Shown here one piece after another: positions 26,902-38,984 of a DNA stretch of 64,000 bases. This DNA comes from Haliea salexigens DSM 19537 (GTDB lineage: Bacteria > Pseudomonadota > Gammaproteobacteria > Pseudomonadales > Halieaceae): contig NZ_AUHJ01000004.1 of NCBI RefSeq assembly GCF_000423125.1, forward strand, positions 186,001 through 250,000. Direction: 5' to 3'. The notes beneath the pieces were generated by a model, which saw only the letters and a list, made by a program, of their open reading frames with translations, was not told where the DNA came from and made no database searches. Numbering within the stretch: the stretch's first letter is position 1; every line of letters begins with the position of its first letter. The translations under genes and the position numbers were made by a program.

Positions 26902-26922
26902 ATATACTATACCCCAGTATAT
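26902..26922. promoter_or_regulatory. Probable RcnR operator between decayed dmeF and rcnR
   Basis: ATATACT (26902-26908), centre ATACCCC, AGTATAT (26916-26922): inverted arms around a C-tract, the organisation known for RcnR/FrmR/CsoR-family operators (TACT, G/C tract, AGTA). It sits between two divergent genes, 26 bases before the repressor start, and so can control both directions. Confidence 0.8.
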
Positions 26923-26947
26923 ATTTATACACTAGAGAACAGTGCTT

Positions 26948-27223
26948 ATGGCACACACCAACAGGGATCAAAAAAAGCTCTTAACCCGGGTTCGACGCAT
27001 TAAGGGGCAGGCAGAAGCCATTGAAAAAGCCCTGGATCAGGGCAAGGATTGCACAGCCATACTGCAACAGATAGCGGCCATACGCGGTGCTATCAATGGC
27101 CTGATGTCCGAAGTGCTCGAAGGTCATCTGCGTGAACATCTGGGCGCCGAAAACATTTCTCAGGCACAGCGTCAGCAGGAACTCGATGATGTCATCGGCA
27201 TACTGCGATCGTATTTAAAATAA
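26948..27223 (+). CDS. rcnR: Ni/Co-responsive repressor, RcnR branch of the CsoR/RcnR family
   Basis: 91 residues from ATG 26948. Three-helix CsoR/RcnR fold with LLTRVRRIKGQAEAIEKAL and LQQIAAIRGAINGLMSEVLE. The metal-site residues are H3, C35, H60 and H64. H64 separates RcnR (Ni/Co) from FrmR (formaldehyde; Glu at 64), so this is predicted to be a Ni/Co sensor. It is divergent from the decayed dmeF, with the operator between them. In the family, metal binding releases DNA and opens efflux genes. Symbol given on residue pattern; substrate choice is inference. Confidence 0.85.
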   Translation: MAHTNRDQKKLLTRVRRIKGQAEAIEKALDQGKDCTAILQQIAAIRGAINGLMSEVLEGHLREHLGAENISQAQRQQELDDVIGILRSYLK

Positions 27224-27252
27224 GTCATTCAACGATTAATTCCGAAATACCG

Positions 27253-27630
27253 GTGAAGACATTGCGAACGCGCCTGAAACGATGGGCCAGGCTTATCAGG
27301 CAGGACATGTATACGGTGTGGCTGGTTGCGCGGGACTCGCGTACTCCTCTGCACACCAAAATACTCGCCTTTGTCGTCGGTGCCTATGCTTTTTCCCCTA
27401 TCGACCTCATTCCAGACTTCATCCCGGTCATTGGCTACCTGGATGACTTATTGATCGTTCCGGCGGGCATCTGGCTGGTAGTAAAAATGACTCCAAAGAT
27501 TGTCATTCATGAGAATCGCGAACGTGCCAGACTCCACCACCCAACGCCGATCAGCCGGGTCGCGGCGAGCGTCATTATCGGTCTGTGGCTATCTGCTATA
27601 GCCATATCAATCTATCTATGGGGATATTGA
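27253..27630 (+). CDS. YkvA-family DUF1232 membrane protein
   Basis: 125 residues starting at GTG 27253. The DUF1232 core is clear: RTPLHTKILAFVVGAYAFSP, then IDLIPDFIPVIGYLDDLLIV, followed by a C-terminal membrane helix (about 103-124). Small membrane proteins of this family are widespread and poorly understood; they are often near metal-transport genes. It starts 29 bases after rcnR and is probably in the same transcript. Confidence 0.85.
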   Translation: MKTLRTRLKRWARLIRQDMYTVWLVARDSRTPLHTKILAFVVGAYAFSPIDLIPDFIPVIGYLDDLLIVPAGIWLVVKMTPKIVIHENRERARLHHPTPISRVAASVIIGLWLSAIAISIYLWGY

Positions 27631-27768
27631 TGAGCCAATTGAATTATCACCTCCACTTGATTTCGTCAGGCCACCGCACGACGGACTCACCTAACGCCAT
27701 GGGAGTCCAGTCCTTTCTATGTGGTTGCCTTTCTGCTAGGCTCTCGCTCACATTATTGGACCGCCTGC

Positions 27769-28116
27769 ATGATTAAACGCTGTTTCATAGTCGCAATGAC
27801 GCTGTTGATTGCTTTGCAGTCGATGGCATCTATTGCCTATGAGGCACAGCCGCACAACCCTGCAATGCCACATCATGATGAGCATTCACACGAATCAGCG
27901 GATTTTTTCAGCGAAAATCAGGCAACCAAGTCGTCTCCCGACAGCCCCAATCATTCAGCGGACCATTGCCATCACAGCCATAGCTGCTTCCACATGGTGT
28001 TGCTGGGAACCCTCACCAACACTTCCGGCTTAACTGCGGGAATAGTACTGTCCGACTACCAAGTCAACTTCACCACCGGGGTTCAATCCTCCCTTTTCCG
28101 CCCTCCTATCGTCTGA
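27769..28116 (+). CDS. CzcI-like periplasmic His-rich protein
   Basis: 115 residues from ATG 27769 (the frame is open from a GTG at 27721, but the signal peptide begins at 27769). Sec signal MIKRCFIVAMTLLIALQSMA, then a His/Asp-rich stretch (HHDEHSHESADF, HSADHCHHSHSCFH) that can bind divalent metal. It sits directly ahead of czcCBA, the position of CzcI-type regulators of czc operons. Assignment by position and composition; sequence family not proven. Confidence 0.65.
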   Translation: MIKRCFIVAMTLLIALQSMASIAYEAQPHNPAMPHHDEHSHESADFFSENQATKSSPDSPNHSADHCHHSHSCFHMVLLGTLTNTSGLTAGIVLSDYQVNFTTGVQSSLFRPPIV

Positions 28117-28176
28117 TCCTGCGAATACCTTCCCCACCCGGGGAACTGTCATCTAGACTTTCGTAGGAGCAGTCTT

Positions 28177-29487
28177 ATGCTTTTCAGCATGCCCGTAAAA
28201 AACGGGCGGCGCGCAATGCCGTGCCACTTTATTATCCATGCTTTTTGCCTCTTAGCGCTGGCATTCGGTTCTGCCCTGGCCCATGCCGGTGACAAACCGC
28301 TCACTCTGTCCGAGGCCCTCTCGCGGACCATGGCGCAAAACCCCGGCCTCCAGGTCTTCGATTTTCGCCTTCAGGGCCTTGAGGGTCGCCGCGTTACGGC
28401 AGATCAAAATCCTGCCCTGGAGGCCGGCCTGGAAGTGGAAAACTTCCTCGGCAGCGACAATCTGGAAGGGGTCGACGGGGCGGAGTACACCCTGTCCTTG
28501 TCATCGGCTCTCGAACTTGGCGGCAAGCGTCAGGCCCGCGTGAGCGTGGTTAACTCACGATACGGGCGGGTCGAGGTCGAGCGCCGGGCCGAGACCCTGG
28601 ATCTCTTGGGACAGGCGACCCAGCGTTTTGTCGCCACCCTGGCCCTGCAGGAAAAACTCCAACTAGCCGCTGAAGCCGTGGCGCTGGCCGAGACCACCCA
28701 CGAGATCGTCACCCGACGTGCCGACCGGGGCGCAGCGCCGCAGGCCGAAGTCCTGCGCGCCAGGGCCGCGCTCACCCAGAGTCGTATTGAGCAGGCCCGT
28801 CGGCAAACCGAATTCGCGAGCCGGAAAATGGCTCTGGCTTCCCTGTGGGGCGATACCAGCCCGGACTTTCAATTGCTGGAAGGCGATCTGTTCCAGTTCG
28901 GTTACTCCGACAACTTCGATGCCCTGTACCAGCGGGTCAGCGCCAGCCCAGCCATTCAAATCTACGCGAGCGAACAGCGTATCCGCGAAGCGGAGATTCA
29001 GCTGGCGCGCAGCCAGTCCGAGAGCGACATCCGTTGGCAGGTCGGCATCCGGCGCTTCGAAGAGACGGATGATACGGCCTTGACCGCTGGGCTTTCGGTA
29101 CCGCTCTTTTCCGGACGGCGCAATCGGGGCGAGGTGCAGGCCGCCCTGGCGGCGCGGGATGAGGTCCGATTCCGCCGGGAGGATACCCTGCTGCGCCTCC
29201 ATTCGCGCCTCTTCGATGCCTACCATTTGCGGCAACAAAGTATTGAGGCTGTTGAGCAGATTCGCAGCCAAATGCTTCCCGACCTGACCGATGCACTCAC
29301 TCAGACCGGCCAAGCCTATGAAAACGGCCGCTACAGCTATGTGGAGTGGACCGCCGCACAGCGTGAGCTGCTCTCAGCACGGGAGGTACTGGTCGACGCC
29401 GCGACCACGGCGCTGCTCAACCAGGCGTTGATCGAACAACTTACGGCGCAGCCACTCGCGACTGCTCCGGGCGCCCCGGCGCGCTAA
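28177..29487 (+). CDS. czcC: Outer-membrane channel CzcC, TolC family
   Basis: 436 residues; GGAG lies a few bases before ATG 28177. A signal peptide (FCLLALAFGSALAHAGD) and two OEP repeats (LTLSEALSRTMAQNPGLQVF; long heptad helices; LSVPLFSGRRNRGEVQAALA). It is the outer-membrane duct of the divalent-metal pump. Part of a czcI-C-B-A run, with 23 bases to czcB. Confidence 0.9.
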   Translation: MLFSMPVKNGRRAMPCHFIIHAFCLLALAFGSALAHAGDKPLTLSEALSRTMAQNPGLQVFDFRLQGLEGRRVTADQNPALEAGLEVENFLGSDNLEGVDGAEYTLSLSSALELGGKRQARVSVVNSRYGRVEVERRAETLDLLGQATQRFVATLALQEKLQLAAEAVALAETTHEIVTRRADRGAAPQAEVLRARAALTQSRIEQARRQTEFASRKMALASLWGDTSPDFQLLEGDLFQFGYSDNFDALYQRVSASPAIQIYASEQRIREAEIQLARSQSESDIRWQVGIRRFEETDDTALTAGLSVPLFSGRRNRGEVQAALAARDEVRFRREDTLLRLHSRLFDAYHLRQQSIEAVEQIRSQMLPDLTDALTQTGQAYENGRYSYVEWTAAQRELLSAREVLVDAATTALLNQALIEQLTAQPLATAPGAPAR

Positions 29488-29510
29488 CCCACGAATTCAG
29501 GACTCACACC

Positions 29511-33885
<4,375 letters not shown>

Positions 33886-33897
33886 CCAAAGCCCTAC

Positions 33898-33927
33898 CAT
33901 GGGGAGGAGTCTCCCCATGTTTTTTTT
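33898..33927 (+). terminator. Rho-independent terminator after czcA
   Basis: Perfect 9-base stem CATGGGGAG/CTCCCCATG around loop GAGT, followed by eight T (33920-33927). It closes the czc operon 12 bases after the czcA stop. Confidence 0.95.
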
Positions 33928-33964
33928 CAGCGTTCTTTAATGCGTTTTATACCCAGGAAAGACT

Positions 33965-34159
33965 ATGAACGATCCAAGGAAGCAACGAAAAGACGACTCG
34001 AAAGAAGTTCCATCCTTTCGAACACATCGCATCCACGCCATTAACAGTGACTGGTATTTTTTAACCCGTGAAGGTCAAAATATCGGACCGTTTTCGACCA
34101 AAGAAGCTGCAGAAGAGGGCTTGGCGGAATTTCTGAAAACTGCCAAAAAGGGTGAATAA
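33965..34159 (+). CDS. DUF6316-family small protein
   Basis: 64 residues, soluble. The motif DWYFLTREGQNIGPFSTKEA with a following AEEGLAEFLK matches the small DUF6316 proteins of marine gammaproteobacteria, recalled rather than searched. It stands alone after the czc terminator; function unknown. Confidence 0.75.
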   Translation: MNDPRKQRKDDSKEVPSFRTHRIHAINSDWYFLTREGQNIGPFSTKEAAEEGLAEFLKTAKKGE

Positions 34160-34275
34160 GCAATGGTCCAAAACCCACAGAGTCGCCAAGTCACAGGTAA
34201 CCAGGTAACTATGTAAAGAGTAGGTTAAGTACACCAAATACATTTTTATCAATAGCCCCCAGCGAGGTTAATCCG

Positions 34276-35184
34276 ATGAGCCACGATCATGTGCATATGC
34301 CCCCCGAGATCAAGGATAAACGCGTTGCTATCGCCATCTGGGCGAACGGGATCTTGACCCTGGCTCAAATTGGGGGAGGTATTTTTGCCGGCAGTCTCGC
34401 CCTTATCGCCGACGCCCTCCATAACTTCTCTGACATGGCATCACTCGTCATCGCGTTCGCGGCGCAAAAAATTGCGCGCCGTCCGGCTGACGCAAAGATG
34501 ACCTTTGGCTATGGACGCATTGAAATCGTTGCAGCCCTCATTAATTACACTACCTTGATCATTATCGGGATCTACCTGATCTACGAAGGGGGCATGCGGA
34601 TCATTGATCCTCCAGAGGTAAAGGGCTGGTGGGTCGTCTGGCTTGGTGTTATCGCTCTGGCCGTGGATACATTAACAGCGTCACTAACGTTTTCGATGCA
34701 GAAAGACAGTGTCAACATCCGCGCACTGTTTCTTCACAATCTGTCGGATGCACTTGCGTCGGTCGCCGTGGTCATTGGCGGGAGCCTTATTTTACTCTAC
34801 GACATGCGCTGGGTTGATCCTGCCATCACCATCGGCATCGCGGGCTACATTCTCTACCTGGGTCTGACAGAAATCGGCGGTACTATCAGAACCCTCATGC
34901 TGGGCAGCCCGGTGGGTATCGATACCAATGCCGTCATTGTTGCCCTGTCCAACATCGAAGGCGTTATCGATCTTCATCACGTGCATTGTTGGCAGATGGG
35001 CGAGCACGATGCCTCGCTGGAGGCCCATGTGATTATCGATGAAAGCGCATGGGGTCAGCTTGAGAATATCAAGTACTGGATAAAACAGGCACTGGCGCAG
35101 GAATTCAACATCAGTCATTCAACACTGGAATTCGAGCACCCGGACCACGGGCACAAGGATGCCCACACCTATGGGCATGGTTGA
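34276..35184 (+). CDS. Zn/Cd-type cation diffusion facilitator (CzcD-like)
   Basis: 302 residues: six membrane helices plus C-terminal domain. Both metal sites are His-Asp type: TM2 LIADALHNFSDMASL and TM5 FLHNLSDALAS, the Zn2+/Cd2+ pattern, unlike DmeF here. C-terminal HHVHCWQMGEHDASLEAHVI is the cytosolic dimer domain; the tail is His-rich (EHPDHGHKDAHTYGHG). It pumps zinc out of the cytosol, so complements czcCBA. Start by MSHDHVHMPPE with His at the N-terminus. Confidence 0.9.
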   Translation: MSHDHVHMPPEIKDKRVAIAIWANGILTLAQIGGGIFAGSLALIADALHNFSDMASLVIAFAAQKIARRPADAKMTFGYGRIEIVAALINYTTLIIIGIYLIYEGGMRIIDPPEVKGWWVVWLGVIALAVDTLTASLTFSMQKDSVNIRALFLHNLSDALASVAVVIGGSLILLYDMRWVDPAITIGIAGYILYLGLTEIGGTIRTLMLGSPVGIDTNAVIVALSNIEGVIDLHHVHCWQMGEHDASLEAHVIIDESAWGQLENIKYWIKQALAQEFNISHSTLEFEHPDHGHKDAHTYGHG

Positions 35185-35307
35185 CAGAAACATTCTCCAT
35201 AAGCACCGGCAAGAACGGAGCCGTTTTAAAACCGTCCGTGAAAGTGGGGTAGAACCCCGAGAAACAATTGACAAGCAAGAGCGGCCCAACATTCACCGGC
35301 CTTTCCG

Positions 35308-35952
35308 TCAATCACCGCGTCTGCCGAAATGGGTGTGTGGTTCACTCCGCCAAGACCGGCCCGCATCTCGAAGCACTTCATAGGCTGTGTGCAGAAAAAC
35401 GACAGCCACAAGACTGGCGGCTATTAAGTCCGGCCAATACGAATCGAGCCAAATAACCAGAACTCCCGATATAATTACTCCGACATTCCCGATCACATCA
35501 TTGCGGGAACACAGCCACACAGAACGCATGTTCACATCCTCACCCCGATGCTTCATCAGCAGTCCGAAGCAAACCAGGTTGCCAACCAGCGCCACACCTG
35601 CAACTGCCATCATCGCCAACCCAATTGGCTGTGGTTCTCCCAGCAGACTGGCGATAATCGTGAGGATAAGGCCCAGCCCAAAGGTGAGCTGAATCAACCC
35701 TTTCATAAAGGCTGCCCCGGCACGCCAGCGCACACTGCGAGCAACCACGAAGAGGCTTATGGCATAGACCAGACTGTCGCCGAGATTATCGGCGGAATCC
35801 GCCATCAGCGCCTTGGAGTCGGCCCAGATGCCAGCGCCGAGTTCCGCGGCGAACATCAGCAGATTGATCCACAGGACAACGTACAGCGTTTTACGGCGCC
35901 CCGCCGTAGCCAATTGGTCAACCGTATCGACATCGCAGCAACCTGAACTCAT
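35308..35952 (-). CDS. Short CDF-superfamily cation transporter, MerR-controlled
   Basis: 214 residues from ATG 35952 (the frame is open further to 36021). A Cys-rich start (MSSGCCDVDTVDQ) then six hydrophobic segments with ALMADSADNLGDSLVYAISL (TM2 Asp-Asn-Asp site) and CSRNDVIGNVGVIISG (TM5 site). The usual C-terminal domain is absent, as in the short 'cation transporter' family found beside MerR regulators. Promoter with the CTGTA/TACAG palindrome lies 42-57 bases upstream. Likely Cd/Pb/Zn efflux by context. Confidence 0.85.
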   Translation of the reverse strand: MSSGCCDVDTVDQLATAGRRKTLYVVLWINLLMFAAELGAGIWADSKALMADSADNLGDSLVYAISLFVVARSVRWRAGAAFMKGLIQLTFGLGLILTIIASLLGEPQPIGLAMMAVAGVALVGNLVCFGLLMKHRGEDVNMRSVWLCSRNDVIGNVGVIISGVLVIWLDSYWPDLIAASLVAVVFLHTAYEVLRDAGRSWRSEPHTHFGRRGD

Positions 35953-35983
35953 TATTCTCCCCAAGCATTGTGTTTTCTCTGCT

Positions 35984-36014
35984 ACCTTAAAGTCTGTAAT
36001 CGCTACAGAGTCAA
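35984..36014 (-). promoter_or_regulatory. MerR-type promoter of the short CDF gene
   Basis: On the minus strand: -35 TTGACT (36014-36009), 19-base spacer, -10 TAAGGT (35989-35984). The spacer holds the palindrome CTGTA-GCGAT-TACAG (36008-35994). The overlong 19-base spacer and the palindrome are the classic layout bound by MerR-family activators. Confidence 0.85.
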
Positions 36015-36024
36015 GAGACACACC

Positions 36025-36420
36025 ATGAAGATTGGCGAAGCATCACGACTGTCAGGCTGCCATATCGAAACCATTCGCTACTACGAACGGGTGGGCATTC
36101 TTTCGCCTACTGTGCGTTCGGAAAGTGGGTACCGTTGTTACGCAGACCATCATATCCAGCAGCTACGCTTTATTCTTCATGCTCGTGAGCTGGGTTTTTC
36201 AGTGGACGATATCCGAGAACTGCTGTCGCTCAAAGAACAACCCGATCTTTCCTGTCAGGCTGTGGACAGTATTACTGATAAGCATCTGCACGGAATTCGC
36301 AACCGCATCAAGTACCTTGAATCTCTGGCTAGGGAGCTTCGGCGTATATCTGCAAGCTGCCCAGGTGGTGACATTGCCGAATGCCGTATCCTGGAGGCCC
36401 TGGGCAACAGTAGTGATTAA
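36025..36420 (+). CDS. MerR-family metal-responsive regulator (CadR/PbrR/ZntR-like)
   Basis: 131 residues from ATG 36025. N-terminal winged HTH (MKIGEASRLSGCHIETIRYY, ERVGILSPTVRSESGYRCY), dimer helix, and metal-site cysteines at C77, C112 (SCPGGD) and C120 (ECRILEAL), the three-Cys pattern of Cd/Pb/Zn sensors rather than Cu sensors. It is divergent from the short CDF gene and should twist its 19-base-spacer promoter. The exact metal is not certain. Confidence 0.9.
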   Translation: MKIGEASRLSGCHIETIRYYERVGILSPTVRSESGYRCYADHHIQQLRFILHARELGFSVDDIRELLSLKEQPDLSCQAVDSITDKHLHGIRNRIKYLESLARELRRISASCPGGDIAECRILEALGNSSD

Positions 36421-37432
36421 ACAGCTTCGAAGCCTTGAAAGCACCTTGTAGGCATTTACATGACAATGCACTTAGTGCCCTATTTTAGATATAGCTTGAA
36501 CTGAACGGCCGTCTTCTAGGATTTCCTGAGTTCTATCCCATTTCCAAAAAGTACTGTAAGCCCTCAGGTTTTATCTCCTAAATCACCGAACTTTTCACGG
36601 TATAACTCAGCACCTAAAGCCATTACTTCCGGGCCGCACCCTCACCTTCAGTCTCGGCACCCGCAATTCTTTAGTCAAGCTGCCGCTGGCACTGTCCCTG
36701 CAGGATGTCTGACGTGCCGCTACTGTGGTAATTTTTTTGCAATCACAGGTGGAGTTGTTCGGAATGCTTGCCTATCTGCGGTGCGTTCCGGGCTACCTGA
36801 CCAAAGACAACTGACTCTGACGCGCCTCATCAATCATTCAATCCAGTGAACACCGGTCTATCCCCGTGTAATGTGGTAGAGCCGTTGGATAGAGCGCCGC
36901 AACAGGTCGCGCAGTATGTTGAACTTTTTGTTGGCAAATATACCGCTACTTCTTATTAATCTATATAAATCAATAATGCGGGATGCATGGTGGCGGCGTG
37001 GGGGAGACTGTCACACTCCCGGAATAGCGGGCTGGCAAGTCTGGCGCGGCAGCTTGCCAAAATTCCCGATGCGGTCTGTTTTCGATCAAACGAACAGACC
37101 TGCATTCGGGTCACCATCTAGGTAGAGTTTGGTAACTCGTCAAAAGACCGGCTCCGAGACCTCGAGTGGCCGTGGGGATTTACGGCGGTAGTAGCGAAGC
37201 GGCGTGTTCAAACCGGATTACTACCTCGTCTGGTGCAAACATTGGACCGAGTCGTATGATTGGGCAGCCAGTGGTGAGAACATCGAACCGCAAGGGGCGG
37301 TAAAGCAACATTTTCAGGTAATATAATTTTTTGAAGTGTATTTTTATCTTATTCTATACGTTATTGTTTTATATAAACTATTGGTGCCCGGGACCTGCGA
37401 CTCCGCACTGCATATCATTTGCGCACCCAGAT
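36421..37432. other. One-kilobase non-coding stretch with hairpin clusters
   Basis: No convincing gene between merR and the integrase. A 69-codon frame (36916-37125) has no family features. From about 37003 to 37110 there are three successive inverted repeats: GGGAG/CTCCC, TGGCAAG/CTTGCCA (37033-37059) and the long imperfect hairpin at 37065-37110. AT-rich sequence runs from about 37310 to 37380. It could hold island excision or transfer sites, an RNA, or decayed genes; I cannot decide. Confidence 0.45.
37065..37110. repeat. Imperfect long inverted repeat
   Basis: Arms CCCGATGCGGTCTGTT (37065-37080) and AACAGACCTGCATTCGGG (37093-37110) pair over about 15 bases with a 12-base loop and one or two interruptions. 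A second hairpin (TGGCAAG/CTTGCCA, 37033-37059) precedes it directly. Purpose unknown. Confidence 0.6.
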
Positions 37433-38707
37433 CTAATTCACCTTCCCCTTGGATGACAGTCCTTCGCGGCAAAATCGCTCCCAATCGGCCATCAGGTTGC
37501 GGCGCTTTTCGATCAGCTCAGACCGGGCATAGGCGGCGCGGGTGGCATCGCTGTTGACGTGTGCCAAGGCGAGCTCGCAGACTTCTTCGGGGTATGAAGT
37601 GTGTTCCTGGGCCCAGGTACGGAACGTTGCCCTAAAGCCGTGCTGCGTGACCTGATGGCCCATATCCTTTAACACCTTTGTCAGGGTCGTGTTCGATAAC
37701 ATGTTGCCGGTCGGACTCACGAAAATCACCTCGGAATCATGGTCGCGGGAGAGTGATTTCAACAGATCTACCGCCTCGCGGCACAAAGGTACCTTATGGT
37801 CGCGACCACCTTTCATGCGCTCGCCCGGAATCACCCAGACCTTGGCTTTGAAGTCGATTTCGCTCCACATGGCGGCACGTATCTCGCTAGACCGGGCAGC
37901 GGTCAGAATAGCGAACCGCAGAGCCATTGCACCGGTGCTTTCCTTGGCAGCCAGTTCGCGCATGAATGGCGGAACCTCATCGACCGGCATGGCCGCCAAA
38001 TGCCTTACCTTTCTCACCTTGCCCGGCAGCGGCAGGGATAAGTCGAGATTGCCACGCCAGCGAGCTGGGTTGTCGCCAGTGCGGAGACCCTCTGCCCCTG
38101 CCATATCGAGGATGCGCTCGACTGTGGCTCTAACCCTGGTTGCGGTCTCAGTTTTGGTCTCCCAGATGGGAGATAACATTTTCATGATGTGCGCCCGCTC
38201 GATATCCGAGACCAACAGGTTACCCAATATCGGATAAGCGTAGGTTTCGAGGTGCGAGGTCAATTTCTGGACCTGTTTGGCAGTCTTGAACTCCTTGCCT
38301 TTCTTGACGATGAACCTGTCAGCCACAGTGTGGAAGGTGACTGCCTTGGCCTGTTCGGCGACCAAAGCCGAGGCGAGCGCCTTTCGCGTCACGCGTGGAT
38401 CAATGCCCTGCCTGATCTGTTCTTTGAGTTCCCGGGCCTTCTGACGTGCCACGGAAAGCGTTACTTCAGGATAGGGACCTAATCCCAGCTCAGGTATGTC
38501 TTTACCGATAGGGGTTTTCAGTATCCACGAGCGCGCAAACGTGGTGTTAGCGGACACGGGTGGAGCACAGTGCAGATAGAGCCCTCCAACGCCACCGACG
38601 GCGTGCAGTTTGGTACAGGCCGCCCCCTTGTTGCTACCCGATTGGACCCTGGCCCATTTCAGGCGGCGGACTTCGGCATCGGTCAGCTCCCGCGCGAGTC
38701 TCGGCAT
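37433..38707 (-). CDS. Tyrosine-type integrase, P4/DUF4102 group
   Basis: 424 residues from ATG 38707 (GTG at 38716 also possible). N-terminal DUF4102 domain (about 1-100: GGLYLHC, ELGLGPYPEVTLSVARQKAR), central SAM-like core-binding domain, and catalytic domain with Arg in ILTAARSSEIRAAMWSEID, His-x-x-Arg in QHGFRATFRTWAQ, His in ALAHVNSD and Tyr in RAAYARSEL. Such integrases insert genomic islands, often into tRNA genes. It stands at the right edge of the metal island and is transcribed leftward. It looks complete. Confidence 0.93.
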   Translation of the reverse strand: MPRLARELTDAEVRRLKWARVQSGSNKGAACTKLHAVGGVGGLYLHCAPPVSANTTFARSWILKTPIGKDIPELGLGPYPEVTLSVARQKARELKEQIRQGIDPRVTRKALASALVAEQAKAVTFHTVADRFIVKKGKEFKTAKQVQKLTSHLETYAYPILGNLLVSDIERAHIMKMLSPIWETKTETATRVRATVERILDMAGAEGLRTGDNPARWRGNLDLSLPLPGKVRKVRHLAAMPVDEVPPFMRELAAKESTGAMALRFAILTAARSSEIRAAMWSEIDFKAKVWVIPGERMKGGRDHKVPLCREAVDLLKSLSRDHDSEVIFVSPTGNMLSNTTLTKVLKDMGHQVTQHGFRATFRTWAQEHTSYPEEVCELALAHVNSDATRAAYARSELIEKRRNLMADWERFCREGLSSKGKVN

Positions 38708-38716
38708 TGTCAACAC

Positions 38717-38984
38717 CTCAAAGGTGATACCGCACTTTTGGGAACCGAACTCCTAGGTCCCCATTTCTATCCCTAAATAGGAGGATCAATTAGATGCTAC
38801 AACATGAAACGGGGAGAAACAACGAAATTTAGGAAACCTCTTTATTTATAGCATTCTTACGACAGATTAAGACATGCTGAGACTGGCAAAAATTCATATC
38901 TCCGGCACCACCTTCTACGTGTCTATTCTCGGCGGATAGGTAACAGTTTTCTGGCCAAGGGCTGGCAATCCAGCCCGTACGGTA
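38717..38984. other. Spacer between integrase and OmpA gene; probable island edge
   Basis: 268 bases without a gene. Sequence character changes here from island-like to more GC-rich chromosomal DNA. I find no certain attachment repeat or tRNA. A hairpin at 38959-38976 may terminate the OmpA transcript. Confidence 0.5.
38959..38976 (-). terminator. Possible terminator after the OmpA-family gene
   Basis: GGGCTGG/CCAGCCC stem with loop CAAT, 9 bases beyond the gene end on the minus strand. There is no strong T-run after it, so termination is uncertain. Confidence 0.4.

Noticed and set aside
27721-27768. GTG start upstream of the CzcI-like gene
   Set aside because: The signal peptide begins at the ATG at 27769.
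36916-37125. A 69-codon open frame in the 36.4-37.4 kb gap
   Set aside because: No family-like sequence or ribosome site; it crosses the hairpin cluster and is probably chance.
37382-37400. tRNA-like acceptor end (reverse strand CCCGGGCACCA) beside the integrase
   Set aside because: No T-arm, anticodon arm or matching 5' acceptor strand is found; only the 3' tip resembles a tRNA.
38909-38925. Possible tRNA 3' end (CTCCGGCACCA) right of the integrase
   Set aside because: The preceding bases do not form a T-arm, so it may be a chance match; it could only be tested with the true attachment sites.
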